Shown: piece by piece, positions 7,589-14,585 of the stretch | How positions within the stretch are numbered: the stretch's first letter is position 1 | Layout: every line of letters begins with the position of its first letter | Source: JAWXCF01 sp034440515 | GTDB taxonomy: Bacteria > Bacteroidota > Bacteroidia > CAILMK01 | NCBI GenBank assembly: GCA_034440515.1 | Contig: JAWXCF010000104.1 | Span: 1-36,029, forward strand | Direction: 5' to 3' | DNA: 36,029 nucleotides | Made by a program: the position numbers and the translations under genes | The notes under the pieces: generated by a model | Database searches by the model: none | What the model saw: only the letters and a program-made list of their open reading frames with translations | Told to the model about the DNA's origin: nothing

Positions 7589-8238
7589 TTGTTCACTGGC
7601 TTAGTGCCATCGAGGCTAGACTCCAACTCTGCACCTTCTATAACTAATTGTTTGTAGCCTCCAAACACGTGGTATAGGTTGTGTAATCCTGCTCTGCGTA
7701 AATAACTAATCAAGCTTAAAGACCTATATCCGTCTGAATCGTACAAATAATATATGTCTTTAGCAGGAATATTTTCATTATGTGACACCAAAGTATTAAA
7801 GCTAAGGTGCTCAGCATCTTTAAAATGATTTGCCTCAAACTCATTTAGTGTTCTCATATCTATGACGTGAGGAGTGCCAAATTTTTTCTCTAGCACCAGT
7901 TCCTCAGTCGTTATACTTATTATAACATCATAGCTCAAGTTCAACTGCTCTACTTCAATCCAATCAGAATATTGACAATGACTGACATTAGAAAACTCAT
8001 ATTTCTCTAATTTCTTAATGGCTAAATCAATGTTATGATTAAGGTGGTGGAGTAATACGATTTTTTGATCTAGCTCTAACATACTTTTTAGCCCATTAGG
8101 TACTATACCATCTGCTATGCTTAAAGAATTTTTTATGAATTGATCTGAAAATTCTTGCGAATTGCGAGTATCTAGGATTACTGCACCAGACAAGTATAAT
8201 TCTTTTAAATCTGATATATCTATTCTTTTAATCGTCAT
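7585..8238 (-). CDS. tandem rhodanese-like protein without catalytic Cys
   Basis: 217 aa with two rhodanese-like domains. Domain 1 (about 1-105) has VILDTRNSQEF; domain 2 (about 110-210) has HVIDMRTLNEFEANHF and a C-terminal FGGYKQLV. The active-loop position, normally C-x-x-G-x-R-S, reads DSDGYRS in domain 2, so Cys is replaced. Domain 1 has LLHHLNHN at the same place. The only cysteine is in SHCQYSDW, outside the loop. Sulfur transfer is therefore unlikely; a binding or regulatory role is inferred. The arrangement resembles the tandem rhodanese part of MBL-fold/rhodanese fusion proteins, here without the MBL domain. It is the last gene of the M28-tsaB-rhodanese run (3-base gap after tsaB). 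Confidence 0.75.
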   Translation of the reverse strand: MTIKRIDISDLKELYLSGAVILDTRNSQEFSDQFIKNSLSIADGIVPNGLKSMLELDQKIVLLHHLNHNIDLAIKKLEKYEFSNVSHCQYSDWIEVEQLNLSYDVIISITTEELVLEKKFGTPHVIDMRTLNEFEANHFKDAEHLSFNTLVSHNENIPAKDIYYLYDSDGYRSLSLISYLRRAGLHNLYHVFGGYKQLVIEGAELESSLDGTKPVNN

Positions 8239-8241
8239 TTT

Positions 8242-8970
8242 CTAACTTCTTTTTAACAAGTCTGCCCATTTTCTAGATGGCTTACTTGCTGTAAATTCTT
8301 TTAAATATCTTGGTTCAAAATAGGCAACATCTACAAATTCACCTACAATGTATTTTTCTCTAGCTAAGCTTATCATTGCATTCGCAGCCGGTAGATTATT
8401 GTAATTAAATCTGGCTTGTATATGATAAGTTTCTAGTTTGACTTTCAGTTTTTCACAGCCATTTCCAAATATTATTACTTGCTCATTATCAAATGATTGT
8501 AGTAAGTTGTAATGTTGTTCATTATCATAATCAACAGGAATAGATGTTTGTATTAACTGCCATTCATCAGCAATTCGCCTATATATAGACTGATAAACCT
8601 CTAGCCTACCTGCATCTAACATACTTATGTAAATACCGTCAGAGCCTTGGAGTTTATATTCTAGCTCAGCCATACATTGCAGGGTTTCAATAGCAATCAA
8701 AGGAAGTCCTAACGCTAAAGAATAACCCTTAGCCAAGCCTACACCCACCCTTAGGCCAGTATAACTTCCAGGTCCAGAACTTACGGCTATGGCATCTAAT
8801 TCTTTAAAGCTTATTCTCAACTCAAGCAAAGCTTCCTCTATCAATTGTGGTAACTTAGCTATGTGATCATTTTCATAGCATATCATTTCGAAACTTTCTG
8901 CACCGTGGGTAATTGCAACACTACCCTGTCTATGTGAAGTCTCTATATGTAAAATGTTAGATAACTGCAC
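8242..8970 (-). CDS. tsaB: tRNA t6A biosynthesis protein TsaB
   Basis: 242 aa, full family length. ASKHA-fold partner of TsaD/TsaE that supports formation of N6-threonylcarbamoyladenosine at position 37 of ANN-decoding tRNAs in the cytoplasm. N-terminal ILHIETSHRQGSVAI is followed by the signature VSSGPGSYTGLRVGVGLAKG (about residues 63-82) and PLIAIETLQ. The C-terminal half is weakly conserved, as usual. The start is GTG (complement of 8968-8970), whose G is shared with the TAG stop of the upstream M28 peptidase gene, so translational coupling is likely. tsaC, tsaD and tsaE are not in the window. Confidence 0.93.
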   Translation of the reverse strand: MQLSNILHIETSHRQGSVAITHGAESFEMICYENDHIAKLPQLIEEALLELRISFKELDAIAVSSGPGSYTGLRVGVGLAKGYSLALGLPLIAIETLQCMAELEYKLQGSDGIYISMLDAGRLEVYQSIYRRIADEWQLIQTSIPVDYDNEQHYNLLQSFDNEQVIIFGNGCEKLKVKLETYHIQARFNYNNLPAANAMISLAREKYIVGEFVDVAYFEPRYLKEFTASKPSRKWADLLKRS

Positions 8971-10625
8971 TATAACTGAATGGGTACAACTAAGGTTTCT
9001 GTACCCCGAATAATGTTTACCGTCGTTTTGTCACCTGGGTTAAACTTGCCTAGAGCCTCCATATACAACTGCATATCGCCAACAGCATTATCACCCAATT
9101 TCATTATTACGTCACCCTTTAGTAATCCGGCCTTTTCTGCAGCTTTCCCTGGGCTTATTCCGTCTATCCTAATTCCAGCATTATCCCAAAAGTAATCTGG
9201 TACTATGCCCAATGTTACTTTAAATCTTGGTGTTTGTTTCAGTTCCTCTTTAGTTTTAGCAAATGGAACAGACTTATTTATTGCTATTTGTTGCGAAATG
9301 AAGTATACAAAGGCAGCTACATCATTCATTCCAGGGTAGTTTATCTTTTCAGCATCATCACTTGGTTTATGGTAATCTTGATGAAATCCAGTAAAAAAAT
9401 GCAAAACTGGGATATCACTTAGGTAAAAACTGGTATGATCACTTGCACCAATACCGCTTGCACTCTTCTTAATATTAAAGTTATAGGGATTTGTAAAGCT
9501 TAATAGGCTATCCCAAATGATACTGGTTCCTGTACCATATATGCCCAATTCTCTGTCTGGCTTTAACCTTCCCGCCATATCCATATTTAGCATAGCCAAT
9601 AACTTGTTATTATTTATTAATGGATGATTTACATAATAATTACTACCATATAGACCTAATTCCTCCCCGCTAAATGCAATAAATAAATAGTTTACAGACT
9701 TACTGCCGTACAGTTTTATATTTCTAGCTATTTCTATCAGCGATACTGTACCACTTGCATTGTCATCTGCACCATTGTGTATTTCAGCGGGGCCTCTGTA
9801 TAGGCTGTTATGATACTCATCTTCACCCAAATGATCATAGTGTGCCCCAATTATAATGGTCTTGTCAGCGGAGTTATCTATGTAACCAACAATATTAGAT
9901 GCAGTAATTTTTTCCCGCTTTAGGTCAATATTTATATCAATCGAGTAGTTCCCCTTTTCTATTTCAGAAGCAGTTGATTCACTTACCATAATCATAGGCA
10001 TCTCTGTCCTATCTATTGATGTAAATTGAGAAAATGCTTTCAAGCTTAAGTCTTTATCACTGCCATAAAATATTACCAAACTCACTAATGAAGATTCTTT
10101 TGATAAAGTCTTGTAGTAGTCTCTCCAGGTTTTCTTAGCAGTTTCGTGGGGATTATCTTGTAGATTTATTACATACACTTTACTGGTACTTTTAGACTTA
10201 GTATTAGTAAGTGTATATTTTACTATACGCTCATCGTCAGTCTTTTGACTATTGCTTAAATTTCCTACTATTCTACCATTGCTACTATATATTATGGGGT
10301 AAGCATCCGCCAATATTGACATATTAGATGAAATTCCTCCGCCTAATATGTGACTTTTTTTAGACAATTCGTACTTTGAATAAAATTTGAACTCTTGTCT
10401 AAAGTTTTTACTTAAACTGGTTAGGCCTGCTTGTTTATACTGCTTTATAATGTAGTCTCCAGCCTTTCTTTCATATTTAGTGCCTGTCAATCTGCCATTT
10501 AGTTTGTCACTAGCTAAATAGTAAAGATCCTTCTTCATTCTCAGGCTATCTCCCTGCCACACAGCTTGGCTTAGTGCAGTCACTTGAATCCCTATATATA
10601 AGATTAAAGTTAATAAAATTCTCAT
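8970..10625 (-). CDS. secreted M28 family peptidase with PDZ domain
   Basis: 551 aa zinc aminopeptidase-type enzyme, probably periplasmic. A signal peptide spans residues 1-20 (ILLTLILYIGIQVTALSQ). A PA-like insert precedes the catalytic domain. Metal ligands are visible in order: GAHYDHLG (His), HNGADDNASG (bridging Asp), FSGEELGLYGS (catalytic Glu and Glu ligand), LNMDMAGR (Asp) and HFFTGFHQDYHKPSDD (His). The C-terminal 85 residues form a PDZ domain (IDGISPGKAAEKAGLLKGD). The substrate is probably peptide N-termini. It is the first gene of a three-gene run with tsaB. A TATTTTTG box almost touches its start, so the mRNA may be nearly leaderless. Confidence 0.88.
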   Translation of the reverse strand: MRILLTLILYIGIQVTALSQAVWQGDSLRMKKDLYYLASDKLNGRLTGTKYERKAGDYIIKQYKQAGLTSLSKNFRQEFKFYSKYELSKKSHILGGGISSNMSILADAYPIIYSSNGRIVGNLSNSQKTDDERIVKYTLTNTKSKSTSKVYVINLQDNPHETAKKTWRDYYKTLSKESSLVSLVIFYGSDKDLSLKAFSQFTSIDRTEMPMIMVSESTASEIEKGNYSIDINIDLKREKITASNIVGYIDNSADKTIIIGAHYDHLGEDEYHNSLYRGPAEIHNGADDNASGTVSLIEIARNIKLYGSKSVNYLFIAFSGEELGLYGSNYYVNHPLINNNKLLAMLNMDMAGRLKPDRELGIYGTGTSIIWDSLLSFTNPYNFNIKKSASGIGASDHTSFYLSDIPVLHFFTGFHQDYHKPSDDAEKINYPGMNDVAAFVYFISQQIAINKSVPFAKTKEELKQTPRFKVTLGIVPDYFWDNAGIRIDGISPGKAAEKAGLLKGDVIMKLGDNAVGDMQLYMEALGKFNPGDKTTVNIIRGTETLVVPIQL

Positions 10626-10630
10626 ATTTG

Positions 10631-10663
10631 CAAAAATATCACTATACGTATTACTTGGGTCAA
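10631..10663 (-). promoter_or_regulatory. promoter of M28-tsaB-rhodanese run
   Basis: Minus strand: TTG (10663-10661), a 22-base spacer, then TATTTTTG (10638-10631), a perfect -7 box. The box ends only five bases before the ATG at 10625, so transcription would start at or next to the start codon. Confidence 0.5.
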
Positions 10664-10665
10664 TT

Positions 10666-10702
10666 AAAAAAAAATGCCCAAGTTTTGAGGCCCAGGCATT
10701 TT
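10666..10702 (-). terminator. intrinsic terminator after ctp
   Basis: Minus-strand RNA forms AAAATGCCTGGG / CTTGGGCATTTT, a 12-pair stem including three G-U pairs, with loop CCTCAAAA and a run of T after it. It lies 18 bases beyond the ctp stop and just ahead of the M28 promoter. Confidence 0.8.
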
Positions 10703-10719
10703 AATTAGTGCCAGTTAGG

Positions 10720-12381
10720 TTACTTACTAGCTGTTAGTATCTTTTTATATTTATCTGGAGCCGCTAATATCAATAAAGCTTCCTTTACGTCTGGATCATA
10801 TTTCCAAGAGGCTTGAATTCTTCCAGCAGCATAATAATAACGACTGGCAATCTCCTCCTCTAAAAACTCAACTATTTCCTTCTTATGCTTTATTACATCG
10901 TTCTTTTTATCAGTTTTTAGCTTGGTATGAATCAAATCAATCTCTGCTTTCACAGCATTATAGTACTTTTCATCTTTAGCACTAGTTTCTAATTTTGTCA
11001 ATTCCGTTTCGGTTTCAGTAATGTACTGATAATCCTTGTCATTTAAGTACTTCAAGAAATCGTCAAAGTCTGCATCAGTCAATTTAAATTCTTTTGCGTT
11101 TTCTATACTGGCGTGTTTACTTCTATAAATGGTAGCATAGTCGAATATGAATTGTTTAGAATAAATACTTATCAATACATCACTATATTCAGGTCTAATT
11201 ATATCTACGTCAGGGTGAATACCAGTTCCGTCAAATACTTGTCTGCCAGCTTTTGTTTTAAATGCAGTTTTCAAACTATCTGGAAGCTTATAGGCCTTAC
11301 CTTTTTCATCTTTTTTACCGTAGTCAACAGCTTGAATACATCTGCCACTAGGTATGTAATATTTACTTGTGGTAATCTTTATTTGAGTATTGTATGGTAG
11401 TGGTCTAGTTGTTTGTACCAACCCCTTACCGTAGCTGTTAGACCCCACTACGATTGCCCTGTCTAAATCTTGCAATGATCCACTAACTATCTCTGCAGCT
11501 GAGGCTGAACCTCCGTCTATAAGTACTACAACTGGAATTTTGGTATCTAGTGCTTCTTGATCTGTATTATAGTTTTTATTCCAATCCTCTACTTTACCTT
11601 TAGTTGCTACCACCAGTTGACCCTTATCTATAAATATATTTACTGTTTTAATGGCTTCGTCTAGTAGTCCACCTGGGTTACCTCTTAAATCAAAAACTAC
11701 ACCTGTTATACTAGGATTGTCACGTTTTAAACTTTGCAATGCAGTTGCTACTTCATCACTTGCTTGTTGGCGAAAGCCAGTAAATTTTATGTAACCCACT
11801 TGTGGTGTAACCATACCATAATACGGTACATTTTTAACTTTTATTTCTTCTCTTTTTACAACTTTAACAATTGTATTTTTTTCCCCTTCTCTTTTTATCA
11901 GAAGTTTTACTTCGCTACTAGGTTGACCTTTTAGCATTTTACTTACCTCGTCGGTATTTTTCCCTTTAGTTGACTTACCATCTATTTCTAACAATACATC
12001 GCCACCACGTACATCTGCCTTTTGTGCGGGGAATCCTTCATATGGTTCAGCTATCATCACATAGTCATCTTTACGCTGTATTGTAGCTCCTATGCCACCA
12101 TATTGACCTGTTGTCATAAATCTATAGTCCTCTATTTCACTTTCACTGTAGAAATTAGTGTATGGGTCTAGAGAATTAAGCATAGCATCTATACCAATCC
12201 TTAATAGTTTAGCTGGCTCTACTTTCTCTACATAGTATCCATTTATCTCATTAACTACAGATGTAAATATTTCTAGATTTTTTGAAATTTCAAAATAATT
12301 ATCTGCTGTCTTAAATGCAGTTAAAATGGGTGCTGAAATTAGCAACAGCGCAATTGCAATATTTTTAAGCTTTTTACTCAT
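10720..12381 (-). CDS. ctp: C-terminal processing peptidase, S41 family
   Basis: 553 aa Tsp/CtpA-type serine protease of the envelope. The N-terminal hydrophobic segment (IAIALLLISAPILTA) acts as signal or anchor. A PDZ domain follows (about residues 80-165: GGIGATIQRKD, FPAQKADVRGGDVLLEIDG). The tail-specific protease domain holds VFDLRGNPGGLLDEA, the nucleophile in GGSASAAEIVSG and the general-base Lys in SNSYGKGLVQ, so the Ser-Lys dyad is intact. A long helical C-terminal extension (about 410-553), rich in Lys and Glu, is as in Bacteroidota relatives. It trims or degrades envelope proteins from their C-termini. It has its own promoter and terminator, although the yidD stop is only 42 bases upstream. 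Confidence 0.93.
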   Translation of the reverse strand: MSKKLKNIAIALLLISAPILTAFKTADNYFEISKNLEIFTSVVNEINGYYVEKVEPAKLLRIGIDAMLNSLDPYTNFYSESEIEDYRFMTTGQYGGIGATIQRKDDYVMIAEPYEGFPAQKADVRGGDVLLEIDGKSTKGKNTDEVSKMLKGQPSSEVKLLIKREGEKNTIVKVVKREEIKVKNVPYYGMVTPQVGYIKFTGFRQQASDEVATALQSLKRDNPSITGVVFDLRGNPGGLLDEAIKTVNIFIDKGQLVVATKGKVEDWNKNYNTDQEALDTKIPVVVLIDGGSASAAEIVSGSLQDLDRAIVVGSNSYGKGLVQTTRPLPYNTQIKITTSKYYIPSGRCIQAVDYGKKDEKGKAYKLPDSLKTAFKTKAGRQVFDGTGIHPDVDIIRPEYSDVLISIYSKQFIFDYATIYRSKHASIENAKEFKLTDADFDDFLKYLNDKDYQYITETETELTKLETSAKDEKYYNAVKAEIDLIHTKLKTDKKNDVIKHKKEIVEFLEEEIASRYYYAAGRIQASWKYDPDVKEALLILAAPDKYKKILTASK

Positions 12382-12394
12382 TGTGGTAGGTTAC

Positions 12395-12428
12395 CAAATA
12401 TAAATATATTATCCTATTACTAATCAAA
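12395..12428 (-). promoter_or_regulatory. promoter of ctp
   Basis: Minus strand: TTTG (12428-12425), a 22-base spacer, TATATTTG (12402-12395). The -7 box is perfect and ends 13 bases before the ATG, giving a leader of only about six bases. The -33 box overlaps the end of yidD. Confidence 0.55.
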
Positions 12429-12666
12429 TTTTTTCTGCCTTGAATCGAAGTCCTTTACTAGGTACGGGGTCATCTCCGCAGCCACCCCAAGGATTACAAC
12501 GAAGTATTCTGTAGAATCCAATTATGCTTCCCACTATTACTCCCCTTTTTTGAATTGCTAAAATAGCATATTCACTGCAAGATGGAGTGTATCTACAAGC
12601 ATTAGGCAACCAAGGTGATATTACCTTCTGATAAATTCGTACCAAACCTATAAATAACCATTTCAT
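12424..12666 (-). CDS. yidD: membrane protein insertion efficiency factor YidD
   Basis: 80 aa, normal length for the family. Small membrane-associated protein encoded beside rnpA in most bacteria; it helps YidC-dependent insertion of membrane proteins. Signature motifs are present: an amphipathic N-terminus (LFIGLVRIYQKVISPWL), CRYTPSCSEYA with both cysteines, and RCNPWGGCGDDPVP near the C-terminus. It starts three bases after the rnpA stop, so the two are surely co-transcribed. yidC itself is not in the window. Confidence 0.95.
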   Translation of the reverse strand: MKWLFIGLVRIYQKVISPWLPNACRYTPSCSEYAILAIQKRGVIVGSIIGFYRILRCNPWGGCGDDPVPSKGLRFKAEKI

Positions 12667-12669
12667 TTA

Positions 12670-13059
12670 TTATTTTGGCAATTTATATTTAACAACAAAG
12701 CCAATAACTGAGTTTTGAATTTGAGCAAAGTCCGGCAAAAAATCGGGCATATATACCATAACGATAGCCAACTGTATATGGTGCTCTAAAAGTTTAGTTT
12801 TTAATTCTGAATTATTCAGTCGCCAAGCTTCTCTCATTATGCGTTTAATTCGATTTCTATCTTTTGCGTGTTTGAATTTTCGTTTAGATACAGAAATCAT
12901 CACTTGAGTAGTAACTGACTCAGAAAAGGTAGTAGGCAAGCATAAAAACAAAATAGGAAAATGCAAATGGGTAGTTACCCCTTGCGTTTTGCTAAATATG
13001 GATTGAATTTTAATTTTACTGCACAGGCGTTCGCTTTTATGAAAGCGAAAAGAGGCCAT
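12670..13059 (-). CDS. rnpA: ribonuclease P protein component
   Basis: 129 aa basic protein that pairs with the catalytic RNase P RNA to mature tRNA 5' ends. The RNR signature is seen as KRKFKHAKDRNRIKRIMREAWR (given in two parts: KRKFKHAKDRNR and IKRIMREAWR), and the N-terminal RFHKSERLCSK matches the family's opening. Sequence outside these regions is divergent, as is usual. It lies 18 bases after rpmH and 3 before yidD, the conserved rpmH-rnpA-yidD order. dnaA is not next to it, in contrast to many other phyla. Confidence 0.93.
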   Translation of the reverse strand: MASFRFHKSERLCSKIKIQSIFSKTQGVTTHLHFPILFLCLPTTFSESVTTQVMISVSKRKFKHAKDRNRIKRIMREAWRLNNSELKTKLLEHHIQLAIVMVYMPDFLPDFAQIQNSVIGFVVKYKLPK

Positions 13060-13077
13060 AATTAAACTGGCATCTTA

Positions 13078-13236
13078 TTAGTTTGTATGGCGCATAGAAT
13101 CGCTGACAGACAAACGCTTGCGACCTTTAGCTCTACGACGTCTCAACACAGCACGACCGTTTGCAGTTGCCAAACGCTCACGGAAACCGTGTTTATTTCT
13201 TCTCTTTGTATTGGAGGGCTGAAATGTCCTTTTCAT
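13078..13236 (-). CDS. rpmH: 50S ribosomal protein bL34
   Basis: 52 aa, found by reading the minus strand directly because it is short. The protein begins MKRTFQPSNTKRRNKHGFRE and continues RLATANGRAVLRRRRAKGRK before a short RLSVSDSMRHTN tail, matching bL34 throughout with a slightly longer C-terminus than the 46 aa of E. coli. It is a very basic peptide buried in the 23S rRNA of the large subunit. ATG at 13234-13236, stop TAA at 13078-13080. It heads the rpmH-rnpA-yidD run and has a perfect -7 box 27 bases upstream. Confidence 0.97.
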   Translation of the reverse strand: MKRTFQPSNTKRRNKHGFRERLATANGRAVLRRRRAKGRKRLSVSDSMRHTN

Positions 13237-13262
13237 AATATGACTTTGTAAAAATTAGCCTG

Positions 13263-13270
13263 CAAAATTA
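13263..13270 (-). promoter_or_regulatory. -7 box TAATTTTG for rpmH-rnpA-yidD
   Basis: Minus strand TAATTTTG followed by CAGG, a perfect TAnnTTTG, leaving a leader of roughly 20 bases before the rpmH ATG. No clear -33 TTTG was found at the usual distance. Confidence 0.55.
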
Positions 13271-13324
13271 GTTTTTTATTTCTATTTAACACGCTTTTAT
13301 ATTAAAATTCTATAAACACTACAA

Positions 13325-13354
13325 TAAAAACCCCAAGCTTTTAGGCTCAGGGTT
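13325..13354 (-). terminator. intrinsic terminator after secreted paralog
   Basis: Minus-strand RNA: AACCCTGAGC / GCTTGGGGTT, a 10-pair stem with two adjacent G-U pairs, loop CTAAAA, followed by TTT. It lies 23 bases past the stop of the 13377-13853 gene. Confidence 0.8.
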
Positions 13355-13376
13355 ATTATTAATTAAATAGGTTAAA

Positions 13377-13853
13377 CTATTTTTTCCACTTTGATTCAAC
13401 AGCTTCTAAGAATTTCTTTTTCTCTGTTTTAATTTTGTTAGTTGACATACTTGATGCTGCACCTTCTTTAGTCATATAAGTAACTATTGCCATTTTTTCA
13501 GCACTAATGAAGAATAATTTACCTGCTGACGCTGACATTGCATATTTATTACCATTATCATCAGTTACAAATAAGAATGTAGATCCACCTGACTCTTTTA
13601 CGTCATAAATTTTGTAAGTGTAGTTACCACCACTGTTTTTTTGCAATACTGCTGAGTTTTCAGTGTCTATTGTCCAAGTGTCATCTTCGTTGTCTGAACT
13701 GCAGGTGCTGTTTATTACATTCCAGTCATTGTCTAATCTACATACAGAAAATTTTACTGTAGAGAATGAGGTTTCACCAGCCGCCATTACTATTGTGCTG
13801 ATGCTAAGTATTACTGCTGCTACGATTGTAGCTAATTTCGTGTTCATTTTCAT
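13377..13853 (-). CDS. secreted two-cysteine hypothetical protein (copy A)
   Basis: 158 aa of unknown function. A signal peptide is clear (LATIVAAVILSISTIVMAAG, about residues 6-25). The mature part opens with FSTVKFSVCRLDNDWNVINSTC, where two cysteines 13 residues apart flank an Asp-rich 'NV(I)' core, then an ED-rich turn, a YTYKIYDVKE strand and DDNGNKYAMS. It ends in a Lys-rich helix. It is a diverged paralog of the next gene upstream (13980-14507): same signal, Cys pair, 'ED' turn, 'KE...F.V..D..N.Y' centre and Lys/Thr-rich end. A terminator follows it. A periplasmic or surface location is inferred. Confidence 0.75.
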   Translation of the reverse strand: MKMNTKLATIVAAVILSISTIVMAAGETSFSTVKFSVCRLDNDWNVINSTCSSDNEDDTWTIDTENSAVLQKNSGGNYTYKIYDVKESGGSTFLFVTDDNGNKYAMSASAGKLFFISAEKMAIVTYMTKEGAASSMSTNKIKTEKKKFLEAVESKWKK

Positions 13854-13953
13854 CTTGAGATTGAGAGTTATTTAGTTTTATTAAAAAATTTAGTTTCAAA
13901 TGCTATGCTATTTTTGTTATCTGCTTAGCTTATAAATAATCCCACAGTCTTTA

Positions 13954-13961
13954 TAAAGGTA
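13954..13961 (-). promoter_or_regulatory. TACCTTTA motif upstream of copy A
   Basis: Minus-strand ATTTACCTTTA, one base from TAnnTTTG, about 100 bases before the start. The same ATTTACCTTTA string precedes the paralog. It also overlaps a CTTTATAAAG palindrome inside a TCCCA...TGGGA inverted repeat (13940-13968). Confidence 0.3.
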
Positions 13962-13979
13962 AATGGGAAAGCGGAAATA

Positions 13980-14507
13980 TTATTCTCTCCAAACACCTTT
14001 TCTTTTACCAGAGGTGTTGGTATTTGAATTATTGTTATTCTGAACTTCTGGTGTTGTTTCTTTAATAGGTGTTTTAGTTATTGTTTTTCCTTTATTTTTA
14101 GTTGGTTTTCCATCAATAGTATATATAACGCTAAACTGTTTCGCTTTGCTGATAAGAATAATACTTTCATCAGAAAATTGATAATAATATTCGTTATCAG
14201 CATCACTCAAAACTTTATAGAAGGGCTTACCATTATTGTCTAAGGTTTCTTTTACATAATAAGTACTTGAAATGGTAGGCGTGGTATGTACAAATGATTG
14301 TCCATCTGATGCCCAAACAAAAATGTTATCTTCTGTAGTTGTGTTACATTGGTCTGACAATACATTTAATTCTGCATCCATAGCGCAAGCAGTGAAACCC
14401 GACGTTTTGTAGGTCATATTAGCCGGTTGGGCAAAAACCTGGTTTGCAAACAGAGTGCAAATAAATCCTAATACTAAGGCAAAATTGATATTCGTAAATC
14501 TTTTCAT
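13980..14507 (-). CDS. secreted two-cysteine hypothetical protein (copy B)
   Basis: 175 aa of unknown function, paralogous to the downstream gene. The signal peptide is FALVLGFICTLFANQVFAQ (about residues 9-27). The mature protein has GFTACAMDAELNVLSDQCN, matching the CRLDNDWNVINSTC block of copy A, then TTEDN, TYYVKETLDNNGKPFYKVLSDADNEYYYQ (seen as two segments here: TYYVKETLDN and KVLSDADNEYYY) and an SVIYTIDG strand. The C-terminus differs: a Thr/Lys run, then an Asn/Thr-rich low-complexity stretch and a basic GKRKGVWRE end. No terminator was seen between the two copies, so some read-through is possible. Confidence 0.72.
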   Translation of the reverse strand: MKRFTNINFALVLGFICTLFANQVFAQPANMTYKTSGFTACAMDAELNVLSDQCNTTTEDNIFVWASDGQSFVHTTPTISSTYYVKETLDNNGKPFYKVLSDADNEYYYQFSDESIILISKAKQFSVIYTIDGKPTKNKGKTITKTPIKETTPEVQNNNNSNTNTSGKRKGVWRE

Positions 14508-14550
14508 TTTTTTTAATTTCTATTAATAGCTATTTATCCTATTATGTTGC

Positions 14551-14558
14551 TAAAGGTA
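14551..14558 (-). promoter_or_regulatory. TACCTTTA motif upstream of copy B
   Basis: Minus-strand TTTACCTTTA, one base from the TAnnTTTG box, 43 bases before the ATG. It is shared with the copy A upstream region. Confidence 0.3.
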
Positions 14559-14585
14559 AATATAAATGTCGAATTTCATTAAAAA

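Noticed and set aside
13078..13380. Replication origin near rpmH
   Set aside because: dnaA is absent and I see no cluster of DnaA boxes; the stretch is explained by the rpmH promoter and a terminator.
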